From Cymodocea nodosa (lineage: Eukaryota; Streptophyta; Magnoliopsida; Alismatales; Cymodoceaceae): a stretch of 64,000 nt of DNA. Every line of letters begins with the position of its first letter. Position 1 is the stretch's first letter. The position numbers and the translations under genes are program-made. The DNA is taken from assembly GCA_036874045.1 (NCBI GenBank), contig JAZBRI010000011.1:15146001-15210000 (forward strand), given 5' to 3'. Positions 11,305 to 24,300 of the stretch are shown here, piece by piece. The notes under the pieces are model-generated. The model worked only from the letters and a program-made list of their open reading frames with translations, was not told the origin of the DNA and did no database searches.

Positions 11305-12060
11305 TCTAGCCTAGTGGAGGAGGGATCAGCTGCTCAGTGATTATCTTATACATGTGTTTAGCAGATGACGCACCTGTATCAGAAGATATCTGGTGATGTC
11401 CTTAGTTTGTATCTGGCTTGAATGAATGATTGAATTGCTCACAGTTATGAAAATTTTTGAGAATCACGTTTTCATGCATATCGACCACGAAATATGATTT
11501 CGTGGGTTGTGATTGATTTTTCCTCGCCTGTTCTGTTTAAGAACGAAACGAATGGGGGGAGTGGGGAGGGAGAGAGAAAGCATAACGGAACTTCCTTTCT
11601 TTTCTTCCTCTCCATGGACAGAGACCTAAAGCGGCGTTATTCCACTGGAGGGTGTGCAGGGGGAAGCGAAGCTGGCGTTCGGCTGGGTGGTGTCGGAAAT
11701 GGCGGTGTTGTGCCGTGTCAGGCTTCGTTATCGAGATCGTGACGCAGTGATTAACCAAAAACAAATCACACAGAGAGGAGGTGGACCATCCTCTGTCGTC
11801 AAGGAAAGAAAGGACCATTTCTACGGACCATGAGCATCGATCGAGCAAAGTGCGAAGTGGTAAATTGATCCCTCAAGCAAAGTGTATTTTTTTAAAAAAA
11901 ATGATAAATTATTTATTATTTGTGTTCAATATTTTAAAATAATCAATGAGTGTCGTTTAAAAATACTGTTGTCGTTGACCCAACAAGAATAAGGATAAGG
12001 CTGGTAAAATTTCGAGAAGGTTGATCGACTGATTGATTGATTGAGGGAGAGACCAAATAT
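11305..12060. other. Intergenic, no gene seen
   Basis: Downstream of the MYB gene. Overlapping antisense and sense ORFs near 11494-11848 lack any recognisable domain. A short GC-rich patch near 11620-11760 is unexplained. Confidence 0.45.
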
Positions 12061-12613
12061 ACCAGATTGTAAATTATTCAACACAAGGATTGGGAGAGCA
12101 CTAGGGTTTGATGATGATTGATTACGTCATCTTGAAATACAACTGACAAGGGACACATATTCGACTGATCGATGATGAAGATGTGATGCATGTGTAGTAG
12201 CACAGCAAAAAAAAGAAGAAGAAGAAGAGGAAGGAGATCACATATACCAGATTGCAAATTATTCAACACAAGGATTGGGAGAGCACTAGGGTTTGATGAT
12301 GATTGATTACGTCATCTTGAAATACAGCTGACAAGGGACACATATTCGACTTATCGATGATGAAGATGTGATGCATGCGTAGTAGCACAGCAAAAAAAAG
12401 AAGAAGAAGAAGAGGAAGGAGATCACATATACCAGATTGCAAATTATTCAACACAAGGATTGGGAGAGCACTAGGGTTTGATGATGATTGATTACGTCAT
12501 CTTGAAATACAGCTGACAGGGGATACATATTCGACTGATCGATGATGAAGATGTGATGCATGTGTAGTAGCACAGCAAAAAAAAAAAAAAAAGAAGAAGA
12601 GGAAGGAGATCAC
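12061..12613. repeat. Tandem repeat, three copies of a 185-bp unit
   Basis: Copies begin at 12061, 12246 and 12431, each opening with ACCAGATTG and ending in an A-run followed by GAAGAAGAGGAAGGAGATCAC. Copies are nearly identical, with isolated substitutions and an expanded A-run in the third. Each contains one TTACGTCATC, an ACGT-core bZIP-type site, so three such sites are spaced exactly 185 bp. Near-identical 63-codon antisense ORFs arise from the repetition and are not genes. Confidence 0.95.
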
Positions 12614-15354
12614 TGGTGTTGGTGGATCAGAGCCGACACCTCTTATAATGGAAACTGGACGAGGTACGGAGATGGTTCGACCGGTCCAGCGGTCGAACGC
12701 GCTTTCAGTCGAAGACAAAAGAGAGAAAAAGGTGAGAGCAACTTGATGACCTTAATGGATTCCTCACCTCCTTTGTACTCTAAGGAGATAGGAAGAGTTG
12801 CTAGTTCTTGCAACACTTTAGGCATCATAGAGCACGTCGAGACTTTACTGGATCCCTCATCACCTTCGTACTCCAAGAGGATAGAAAACATCATAAGGTT
12901 GTCATCTAATTTAATTTAACAGAAGATGGAGAAAAATTTTATATGCAATACATAAATATATGTAAAAAAAAGAGTTTACAAATTATTTTTAGTCGGAGAA
13001 CTCAGGTAAATATTTCAGATATGCATAAGGAATGTGTCAGGCACTACTCTATGTATTCAGTCTTTTAACCTCTATTAGGATATACTTAGATTTGTAAAGT
13101 GAATGAAACATGCCAGTATCTGTTTGCGTAAGAAATAAGAAAAAATAAAAAGATGAATATTTATCTTCATATAAATGAATAGTATGTCCATGCCACAGAC
13201 AGTGCACTTTAAACTCTAAATCATGACACTTTCTTGTGGTTAAATCATGATGTAGTTTATTTGCAGTTTTGTCTAACGCAAATATAAGAGATGATTATCT
13301 AAAACTAATGATCTTTAGCAAGTATTAATAACAAAATGGTAGTATGCATCCAGATGTAGAATATGAGATATGCTACGAAGTAATTAAAAGAGTTAACATG
13401 ATCAAGCATGAATTGATGAGTAAAGCATTCGATTCATGGAAATAAACAAGACATTCCTGCATGATAGTCATTTTCGAACAACCATAGCATACATCTGAAT
13501 AATACGTCAGAATTGCTAAGTAGTCTATTGAAATGTGTGATCTTCAGAAAATTCAGTCAAAATCTGCACCAAGTGAAACTTTAAGTATATGAGTTTGGAA
13601 AAAAAAATATGAACAAAAACATCAAGACATACAACGCTTGTGAGATGCTAGATGAAAGTTGAGGTGCATTTTAGATTAGTGGAATTATCTGCCAGCATAT
13701 GAAAGATTCAAAAACTTATAGTGAAATGATCTGATCCAAATAATGCAATCTAGGAGGCAAATGGAAGTCTAATTTCATTGTGAAGCAAAAATCTAGGAGG
13801 TAGGATTGAATCGTAGATGATACTTCCAATTCACAATATGTACACTTCATGACAAATGACCTATCTACAGTAAAAGCTAATTTTGAAAGATAAAAAATCT
13901 CCGACCACAAATGGGATTGATATGGTTTAAGATGCAAATGAAAGATTGGCTTCATAAAAAGAATCATGGACCACACATTTGAATGTTGATTAGAGTATGA
14001 AGTAAGATCAAATAAAGGGTAGCGCTAACAACAATTTCTACACAATATATTACAAAATGACACAAAACCAAGTGCTTTAGAAAGCTTGGGATCATGCCAT
14101 TAGGGACAAATCTAGAGCAGTTTATTGAAGTGACGCATCATGTCAGAAGGATTAAAACTCGGGAGAGTGGTTAGGTTTGCCTCTAGCTACAGGATAGTGA
14201 GATGCTTGAACTTCTGCAGAATTTTATCTCCATGAATAGTGCATGAAATCATGCCATCAAAATTTTGTTTGAATACTGGCATGATTCTCCATTGAAAGAA
14301 AAAAAAGAAAAGAAAGACTAATGTTATTAGTCGGATTGATAAGACGAAGTTTCGATTCTTCACAGTCACCGTGGTGGGAGGACATGGCAACGGTACGATA
14401 GTTGATGAGTTGGATCCAACCATCAAATCCATGACATTAAAATGCAGTCATTGGATTTGAGTTATTAGATCTTTGATCATGTAATTCGAACCATTTAATG
14501 CAATCTAGATGATTTGATCGTTAATTTTAGATTGAATTTCATCTATTAAGTTTAAAGTAGATTAAACATTGGCTACCGAATCTAGGCAATCAAACCGAGA
14601 ATGATGTGATTTGGTCCGTCAAATTGGATTTAAGTGGCTTAATCTTGATTATTGATCTCAAATAAAATCTTAATCATTGGATAAAAGGATAAGATCTACA
14701 TACTTTAATTTTGACCGTCAAATCAAAAGATACGATGACACAAATTAGACCGTAGACGGTAAGATCTAAGTCAAGAAATCTAAACCATTCAATTTGACCA
14801 AAGAGATGAGTTACTTGACATATTCATCACCGAATAAATGCAGTGAGCACTTATATTTACCAAATTGCCCTGACCACCCCATCGCAGATCCCCAGCCTCT
14901 TCTCAAAATCTTCGCCTGTTGGTCCACATCAACTGCAATCAAGGATTTGTCTTACCTCGCGGATGGGAACTCCACCATCTGGCATTGCCCCCACAACTTC
15001 GGTCGAACTCAAGTGAAGGCTTCTCGCCGAAGGTCGTGTCGTGGTGTTTTCTGAGCTCGTTGTTGTTTTAGCTCTTGTCCTGTGCCTTAGTAGGAGTGAC
15101 ATTTGAATTATATCGTGCTATTTTCGATCCGATGGTGTTTTCCGTAGCGGTCTAACCGGTCGAGGGCGTTGGTTTACTCCTACGAACAGGGGGGTTGGAC
15201 GTTGGAACATCATGTTTGGTCGCTGAGGACTTTGTTTCGCTATATCGTTTTGTTCTGGTCCGTAAAGAAAGCATTGAGGTTCTACCTCCAAAAGGAAAAA
15301 AAGAGAGAAGAAATTGAGGGTTCGGCTTTTAGATAGATTTCGTTGCAGTTAGAT
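12614..15354. other. Intergenic and 5' flank of the SWIB gene
   Basis: No supported gene. Near 12750-12895 there is a loose twofold internal similarity (two segments with TGGAT-CCTCA-CCT...TACTC). From 14430 to 14800 the sequence is rich in recurring short motifs such as GACCGTCAAAT and AACCATT-AAT, which suggests an old repeat. The last 300 bp turn GC-richer and probably hold the transcription start and leader of the SWIB gene. Confidence 0.45.
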
Positions 15355-18300
15355 ATGACGACATCTGATGGATCGCAGAAGGAGCTGTTTTCAGAAGACT
15401 ACTGCTTTATCTGCAAGGATGGGGGTGACCTTATCATCTGTGATTATAGGTTAGTCTATTCCTCGTACATTGTATTTGTTTCCTGCACTTGTTATTTAAT
15501 TTCGTGTTTGGGTAATGGCATTTCTGTTCTATCGAACTATTCATAAATTTCAGAGCCTCGAAATTCTCATCTCTTACCTTCTTCAGCTAGTCATGTAATG
15601 CATTTAGCCATTTACCATTGGAAAAATAACCTTATAGATTCTATGGTCGCGCTTATATACATTCATGTAATGTGATGAGCACTTGGGGTCTGTTTGGGTT
15701 CACCCTCCCAGAAATATTTGGGTCACATTTCCCAGAAATGGATTCTAGTATCAAGCTTTAGGAGCTTGTGTAAATATCATGACCATCGTCAATAATATCA
15801 TTGAGAGATATCTTAAATATACAAGGAAGTAAACTTGATTTTAAAGATTAAGATTAATTGGATTCAAAATAAAGTAACATACAAGTTCACACTGAACTAA
15901 AAAGTAAATATACAATATTTGACAATCACAAATGAATGATACAAATACAAACAATACATAAACAAAACATAATATATATGTGAATGTAAATGTTCCTTAA
16001 GTTGGATGAGAGGTGAATGATAATGTTCTCTATTGAAAATAAAAAATTTTCAATTTTATATGTGGCGTGATTACATATTTGAAAATTTAATTATTTACTA
16101 TCAAGTATCTCTCTCCTAACTAGATTGTAAACTTAGACTTTTGTAAGATGATCTTCTCGGTAAATTGATATCAACCCGACACCAAGATTGGAAGTTTTAG
16201 TTTTTCAAGTGAGAGGTGATTCGGTGTTTGGTAAAGAAACATCTCTTTCTTTTGACACAATCGCTCCTCTGCAGCAATTATCAGTCACCACGGTTTGATT
16301 GGAATCGACCCAACTTTGGAAACATCTTCATAGACTTCCGATGAAAAGTAGATGGGTGGTAGAAGAAGGATATTTCAAGGAATATTCGATGCTCTTTTTA
16401 GTGAACACTCTTTCCTTCTCTTCCTTTCGATCTCTTTCAGTCTTTTTTTACAATTCTTTTCAAATACAACTACTAACACCAAAAATCAATGATTGGATTC
16501 TTCTTTCTTGTGCATCAATAGTTGTAATTTCTTCTCTATTTCACGATAAAAATCATAGGTGTGAATCATGTAACTTGAGTTTTCGATGCAATTCTTGTTA
16601 CTACTCATAATCATATATTAAATAAAATAATTGGTTCGTAGAGTTAACATAACTCAATGAAGTAATTTTATTAGGTTAATCATTAATTCAATAAACTAAT
16701 TCCATTGAGTTAAACAATAACTTCACAAAATCAGTTTAGTCTTGTAGTTCATTAAAATAAACATGTATTAAAGTGATTTAGGTAAATAATATATATAATA
16801 AACAGTTCAAAGTAATATTTAATAACATTTTCAATGGGTAATTTGCAATAATTCTAAATAATACTTAATTAACGTCAATTTCTTTCAATTATGTATATTT
16901 TTAAATTAAGCTTCAGATTTCTGCAAATGTAATATATTGGCCTAACTCTTATCTAATTAGCTATATATCATGTCATTAAGCATTAATTAATCTTTAAAAT
17001 TATGTATTTTTTCACTCTAAACAGTAAGTTCCTCTGAAGTCTTGTTGTGCTCTATTAGATCTATAGCTACTCTTGCCCATGTCGATTTGTTGAACTTCTC
17101 TTAGCAACGCTCAGACCAATGATTTATTTTACCATAATGAATGCATGGGATTCTTTTCTTTCCATCTAAGCAATTTGCTCGAGTTGGACCTTTTGTTGCT
17201 AGGGTAGATGACTTAGGTTGGGGTTGTGTTCCAGTTGTAGAAACTTGTAGAACACGTGCAATTGCAATTGACAAATCAATAGTTGTGTCACCATTAAGAA
17301 GTTGCCCTCATACTTGGGATGCTAGATTAGATAGGAGACCCACTAGAAAGGTAGTCACTTGTAAGTCATTTCTGTATTGTCAAAGAGTGGTAGGATTGGT
17401 AGTTGGTGGTGATGAGCCTCAAGCTCCTTAAACAGTGCTTGCATATTCCTATAATATGATTGAATGGGTTGATCCACCTTCTGAAGTGAAAATGTCTGCT
17501 CATAAATTTCATAGATACGTAGAATTTTTTTTCTTGAACATACATTTGCTTGAGGGTTTTTTAAGTAGTCTTGGTAGGATGTAGCATCATAACTCCCCTT
17601 TCAACACTTGATTCCATGCTACTCTCCAATTAAGCGACAATGATAGAATCATTGGTAAATCAGTCATCATGTGTAGATTCTTTAACATCTGGTAGATCAT
17701 TGACCAAATGATGGTGTTTCCGCTGAGAAGCAACAAAAGTATAAAAACTTTTGGATTGCATAATGCAGTTTCTTCTATTCAATTATTCTACAATAACTGA
17801 AGCATGATGTACAATGGTTTCCTTCGATGTCATCAGAATCATCTTCCTAAGTCTTCGATGCCTAAAATAACCTTAACAAGAGCCTCAAAGAGATCCTAAT
17901 GTGGATCCTAAAAATCAGTGCACATTTGCAAGGGGTGTGTGACTCCACATACCAAGCCACTGTGGCCATGTGGGACCACCAAGACTACACGGTTGCTTCT
18001 ACAATAGAGGCCGCCAATGCAAGGAGGAGGGGCTGGAGTGGGGGTCACTATGAAAGCCCTTGCATGTTCATTGGATGTCGTGAGTCTTTTGGAGGGTCCT
18101 GAGTTGTCGTAAGGTCATGCTATCAGGACCTACACCAAAAGGAAGGACACACACACAGGTGGAAGGAAGTGCAGTCAGTGGAGCTTCGTTGAAGAGAGCA
18201 AACGAACATGGTGGGAGTTGTTGGCGAGGTTCAGAGATGGGTTTGCTTTGATACCATATGTGATTAACCCTAATCTCTTTTCATTAACATTTGATTAAAA

Positions 18301-21300
18301 CACAAACAATACATATATATAGGATTCATATATGGATCCTTAAACAGATCTATAAATGGATCCTATTTAAATACATAGATCAACAATATTGTTGAGCAAT
18401 CACTTTAGTCTTACATTGTTAACATGCAAATTAAATTAATATATAAATTAATTTCGAATAAAATAGCATGGCTTAGAATTTGAAAGCACATGTTTTATTT
18501 TTATGTGTACAATTAGACTCAAGTGTAAGGTTGTGTGTATCGTTGCTTTTATCGATACCTATGTTTATTGTTTTCATAGGTTTGTAGTTTTATTGATTTT
18601 TATCACATGTAGTTAGATTCAAGAGTGAAATTACACATGTTGTCTATTATTGCATGCTTAGGATAATATTTCATGCCATCTCGTCAACTTTGAAACACAT
18701 CATGTAGAGGCTAAACTTAACTATAGTGAAATTATAAATAGATATGTGATGCTTCTAAATTATTTCTTATCTTAGATATTAGAAAAATCTCCCTGAGAAC
18801 CTAGTTGTATTAGGATCATTCTCTTTAATTAAGTCAATCCTTAAAATTGCATTTGATACTTTATATAAGACTAAGGTCATGTTCACACATGTTAGCTCTT
18901 TTTCTCTTCTCTTTAGTGGAATTCCATAATTTTCTTTTCTTTAGGTTGCTATTTAGGTTTTGGATTTAAACAAGTGATAATCCATTAATTATCTTAAAAT
19001 ACATCAAGATATTCTTTTCGAGAGGGCATCAATTAATATATCCATTTTACATGTTTCAAAGTTATATTGCTTTTACATTGTGTTTTTGCTTGTTTACTTT
19101 GTTTGTTTTGACTACACTATGTTTAAGTTATTTAGACTAGAATCATATAGAATTTGATTCTCACTCATTACACAAGTAGGAGAATGCTTACATAACATTT
19201 TCCTAGGCTTTAGTTCTATTTATTTACATGAATATAAATATCTATTTTCCCATCTCTTCTACTTTTATACAAGTAAACATTTGCATGCATCATCTCACTT
19301 ATACACCTAAAGATATCTGAGAGGTTAAAAAATTGGGTGCATAAGATGTCTAACATCTTCCCTATGCGTATTTGAAATGCTTATTTAAACTTTGTAGTTG
19401 GTAGACTTATACAAATTTTTCATTTGCACGCATCCATACATGGTACTTAGATTTTTTTTCTAGCCTTCCTCTAGATTAAAGTAGATCACAATTCCATCTT
19501 TTTCCTTTTCATTTAAAGTCCTCGTTAATATTTCTCTTCTGTAACCTATGGCGTTATGGTGCCTAATTTGATTGACCCTAGCTTTGCAACCTTGATGGTT
19601 GGTTGGGTGTCTTGATAGAGGTGTCCAATCAAGCTAGGCCCAATCACAACCATTCTAAGTTTTCAAGCGAACACATGATACTATTTTACACACTTGATGT
19701 GTATGATTGACTAGTTCATGTATTTTAGTGCTCCTCACACATGGTTTGAAATTGTTGGCCTAGTTGAACCGTTTGTTTCGAATTGTATAGATGGAAACAT
19801 TGTTTTCTTTGGGAGAATATTCTGCAAAAGGTGACTAGGCTGACTAATTTGAATGTGCCTGTATGACCTAGGTTCTCATGACATGGAGCCATTCTTTTTG
19901 CATGACCACTATGTAGAGTTGGTCTGGATGACAATCAACTGTGTAATGCCTAGCTGGAGTCAGAATGTTATCCACATCAGCTCCATGTGGCCAATAGGGA
20001 TTCACCAATCCTTGCCCATTCCCACTTACCATCAATAAGTATAAATACCATAGTAAATGTGGCTTTATTGGTATACAATATGAACCCAAGTCTAATCCAC
20101 GTCATTCATATGTTTGTTTGACTTAAGCATCAAAGAGGATGAGGTTGAGCATTCAAGCAACAGTAGTTGACTGATTCATCTGGTGAACAACGAGTTTGAC
20201 CAATCTAGCTCAACAAGGAGATCAAGTGGAATATACATACAGAAGTACATTTTGGTTCCGGGAAAGAAACCTAAATCAAGTGAAAATTCTGCATGTATAT
20301 TCCTCTCATGCTATAATTTTGCAATTAAATCTCATTAATATGTATATTGACTATATTCCTTTTTTCTCTTCCTTGGCGCATCCTATTAATTCTCATTTAA
20401 TGAGATTCATCCTTTTCTCTTTCAAAAAAAGTCATGGTTTCATGAAAAAACATATAACTTTGATAGTGCTCACCTCTCATTTATTTTGTAATTGTATGTG
20501 TGCATATGGTGCGATTATGTTGTATTATATGCTTGCATCAGTTTTTAAGAGTGATTATCTAGTTTAGATGCAAATTTATTTGATGTAAAAAACGTAGTTG
20601 TTAAACACTTGGATTTCAATTTGAAGATAGAAGCACATATACTTTCTTGCATGGGACAATTAATATATATGAAAATTCTCTTCTGTGTTGTTTTCATTGT
20701 TCCATTTAAATGTTCAGTATCCATAACATTTTTTGCATAATAACTAAAATTTTACCCTTTAGTCGTGAATTTTTATGCAATGTTCTATTTGGTTCATTTC
20801 TTCTGTCACTGACAATTTTATTTGTTTATGTCAAACTAGGGATTGTCTCAAGGTTTATCATCTCAATTGTGTGGACAAATATCCTACCTTTGCAGAGACA
20901 GGAAAAAAATGGGATTGTGGTTAGTAGTAGGCTCTCCCAAGTTGATTTGTTCACCCTTTTTTCTTTTTAAGGTTTCATTTTTAATTCAATATCCTTTCTC
21001 TTATTTTGTGGTCTTTGGATCTGATGCTGATTCTTCAATATTTATTAGTCATTCTAGTGGTATTCTTTGTGCACTAAAAGCCTAATCCTACTGATGCAGT
21101 TAGGTCTATTGTTTGCAATGACTTAAATTAGTCTATTGATTTCTCAGCAGAACTAACACCATGCCGTCAACAAAAGAGCAATTTAGATGACCACCGCCGA
21201 ACTTACTTTCTGTAGGCATATGAAGAATTTCAATATCTTCAGCAAAGTAGATTGTGTTGTTGATGGAAGTATGATTTCATACATTTGATAATAAAAATTA

Positions 21301-24300
21301 TTGTTGCCAAGTGTCAGTCATGCAGGACAATATGTTGTCTTGCTGTCATGCATATTCTCCTTTCCATGTGATCCTGGTCCCAGTGCTTCCTTTATTGCAA
21401 CGTCCCCATCTCTGGTTCACATGATGATAAATATTTGCTTTTTTGCACTATATATGATTCTGGACTCTGGTTGCATAGGATTGAAGACACTTTCAGCTCC
21501 CAGAACAAATTACACATCTTATGGCACATACTGTCGGGAGGTACAGATACGGGTGGAATGACCTAACCTTGAAATGACAGTGAGGAATGACCTAGCCTTG
21601 AAATGACAGTGAGCAAAATTTGATATCTTGCACCTGAATATGTTTAAGCAAATTAGATATCTATTATGATGCACGTGAATCCTTCTCAAAAATGAAAATT
21701 TATTATTATAGTTTCTTTTTCGATAAATCAGTTTTCATTGTAGGGCAATGTGTAGGCACTAGGCAGTAGCTTTTGCTCCCAGTAGTTCTCAGTTGAGTTG
21801 TTAGAGATGGCTATAACATAAGAGAAAGGTAGTACACTACATCTAGGAATTGAATCTTGCCTGCTGTATACGGTAGCTACACCATAAATTTTCACTGCAG
21901 ATGTAGTTTCTTTTTGTTGGTTGTTTTCTGTTTAACTGATTTTTGCATGTTTGATTATGCTTGAACTAAATTCTTAGAAATTAACAGATTTTAGTTTACA
22001 ATGCTTATTCAAAATTGTACTTTGATCTTACTTGTTGACATAGATTTCAGGATATCTAATTATTTCTAAAGCATTTAGTGATGTTGTTGTGATAGGTTGG
22101 CATTCATGTTTCCGATGCCAGAAAAGTTCAATCTTTAGATGCCTTTGTTGCCCAAAGTCTTTCTGTCATAGGTGCTTGAAAGATTACCATGAATTTGTGC
22201 CACGGAAGGAAAATTCAATGGGCTTCTGTAGCCATTGCTTAAAGCTGGCTAAACTAATTGAAGAAAACTCTAATGTAGATTCTGATGGGGTATGCCTCCT
22301 TCTGTGATGCCTGATATTTAGTGATTGCCACAATGTTATAATTCTTATTCATTCTTAAAACACTTTTATTATGTACATTTCTCCATCTTTTGTTCCTTTG
22401 TAAGTTGGTGTTTAATTTTATTTTTCAGGAAAAAGTAGATTTCAATGATACAGATACTTATGAATATTTGTTCAGGGATTATTGGGTGATTGTCAAAGAC
22501 CACGAGAAAATATCTTCCGAAGAGATTCATGCAGCATATTCTTTACTAAAAGACAGCAAAAGTCTGGATCATGTATCGGTGAAATCAGATAAAAAAGATG
22601 ACAAAGATTTAAATAATATTGGTCTTCAAGATTCAAGCCTCGTCCATGTGCCTAAGTTAAAATCACGGTCAAATTATAAGAGGCGCCATTTGAAAAGAAA
22701 GGTATTCACTGGGTGGGGGTCAGTAGAGCTTATGAGTTTTCTAATTCATTTAGGCAATGACTGCAAGGAGCCAATATCACAATTGGATGTATTTGATATC
22801 ATAAAGAAATACATTTATGATAATAACCTCCTCCATCCTGACAAGAAGAGAAAAGAAGTTTTATGTGATGAAAAGCTATACTCCTTATTTAAGAAAAAGA
22901 CCATGAAACTTTTCAAAATTATGAACTCTCTAGAAAGTCACTATAAACCTGATGGTGTGGATGGCTATAATTTCTCCGATTTTGAGGATGAATCTATTGT
23001 CACTAGGAAGCGGCAAGTCACAACTCACCTTAAAAATGTATCTGAATCACCTAGAAGTTATTATGCTTCAATTGTGTCTGAAAATATCAAGCTTATTTAT
23101 CTGAAAAAGTCCTTAATCCTTGAATTATTAAAAAATTTTGGAGAGTTTGAAAACAAGGTGGTTGGATGTTTTGTTCGGGTGAAAAATGACCCCAAGGATT
23201 TTCCTTATTCACAGGACAAAGTTTATCAGCTTCAGCAAATCAATGGTAATTAGAACATAACCCATCATTTTAATGTTTGTGTGGGCTTTCTTTTTGTTCA
23301 GTCGTGATTCAGATATGCTGAGGACACAGAGAACCTATGCAGGTATAAAAAAGACACTGGGAACAGGCAAGACAGAAGAAAGGAGAATTGATGTTACATT
23401 TCGTGTTTCAAACATGTCCAAAGATATTCTTATATCAATGTTGTCTGATGATGATTTTGAGGAGGTATTGTAAGAGTATTTCTCCATTTCAAATTCATAG
23501 AATCACAAATCAAATATGAAAACTAATATGGACTCTTGATTTTTGTTATTTTGGTTTTGGATAGATGGTTTTATGTAGATTCCATTGTGCTTAGGTCCTT
23601 AGGACTTAGGAGCAATTTAGATCTTAATTACTGTTTCATTAAACAACTTAATGTACTTTATTATTACAATTTTTGTACGCATCAAAATTGTACTCCTCTT
23701 AGTGGTTTTTTTCTCGCAAACTTTGGTGGCAGGAAGAATTGGATGACCTACGCCAGTTAGTGAAAGATGGACATCTCAAAAGGCTAACAATTGTAAGCTT
23801 ATATATTTTATCAAAACGAGCTATAACTGGACGAAAATCTTCAAAAAGTGCAACAAAAGCATGATGAATATGTTCTTTCTCTAGAGTCTGGACCTACCTT
23901 TCTATTTGTTTTGTCTTTTGTATCATCATGAAAAGGCTTCTGTATATCTTTACTCCAAGACATTTCCCAGTGCATTAGATGCTCAAAATATCTATGCACA
24001 CACACAGAGCTTTCTGTAGTTGAGTCTTTGATCAATAGATTTTCTGCAGGTGCCAATGCGATCTTATATACAAGTGTATATGACAAGAAATATAGCAGGG
24101 CTTCAAATGAATAAATAGAAATCTGTACAATACCCTGCCATCGTGTTTTACTTTGTTAGTCAAGCTAATGATAAAAAGCTGGAAATTTAGTTGTGTGAGT
24201 TCTAGCTATTGACATCAAACCTCAGTACATCCTCTATGTAAAAGTTCTTTAGTGAAGTTTGGTTTTTAAGCAAAATTCCATGTCAGTTTGCTTATTCATT

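Noticed and set aside
12078..12718. Repeated 63-codon minus-strand ORFs
   Set aside because: They are the same ORF copied by the 185-bp tandem repeat; no domain and no start context.
12560..12919. 119-codon + strand ORF after the tandem repeats
   Set aside because: Begins in the A-rich repeat tail (poly-Lys/Glu) and has no domain; probably chance or an old repeat.
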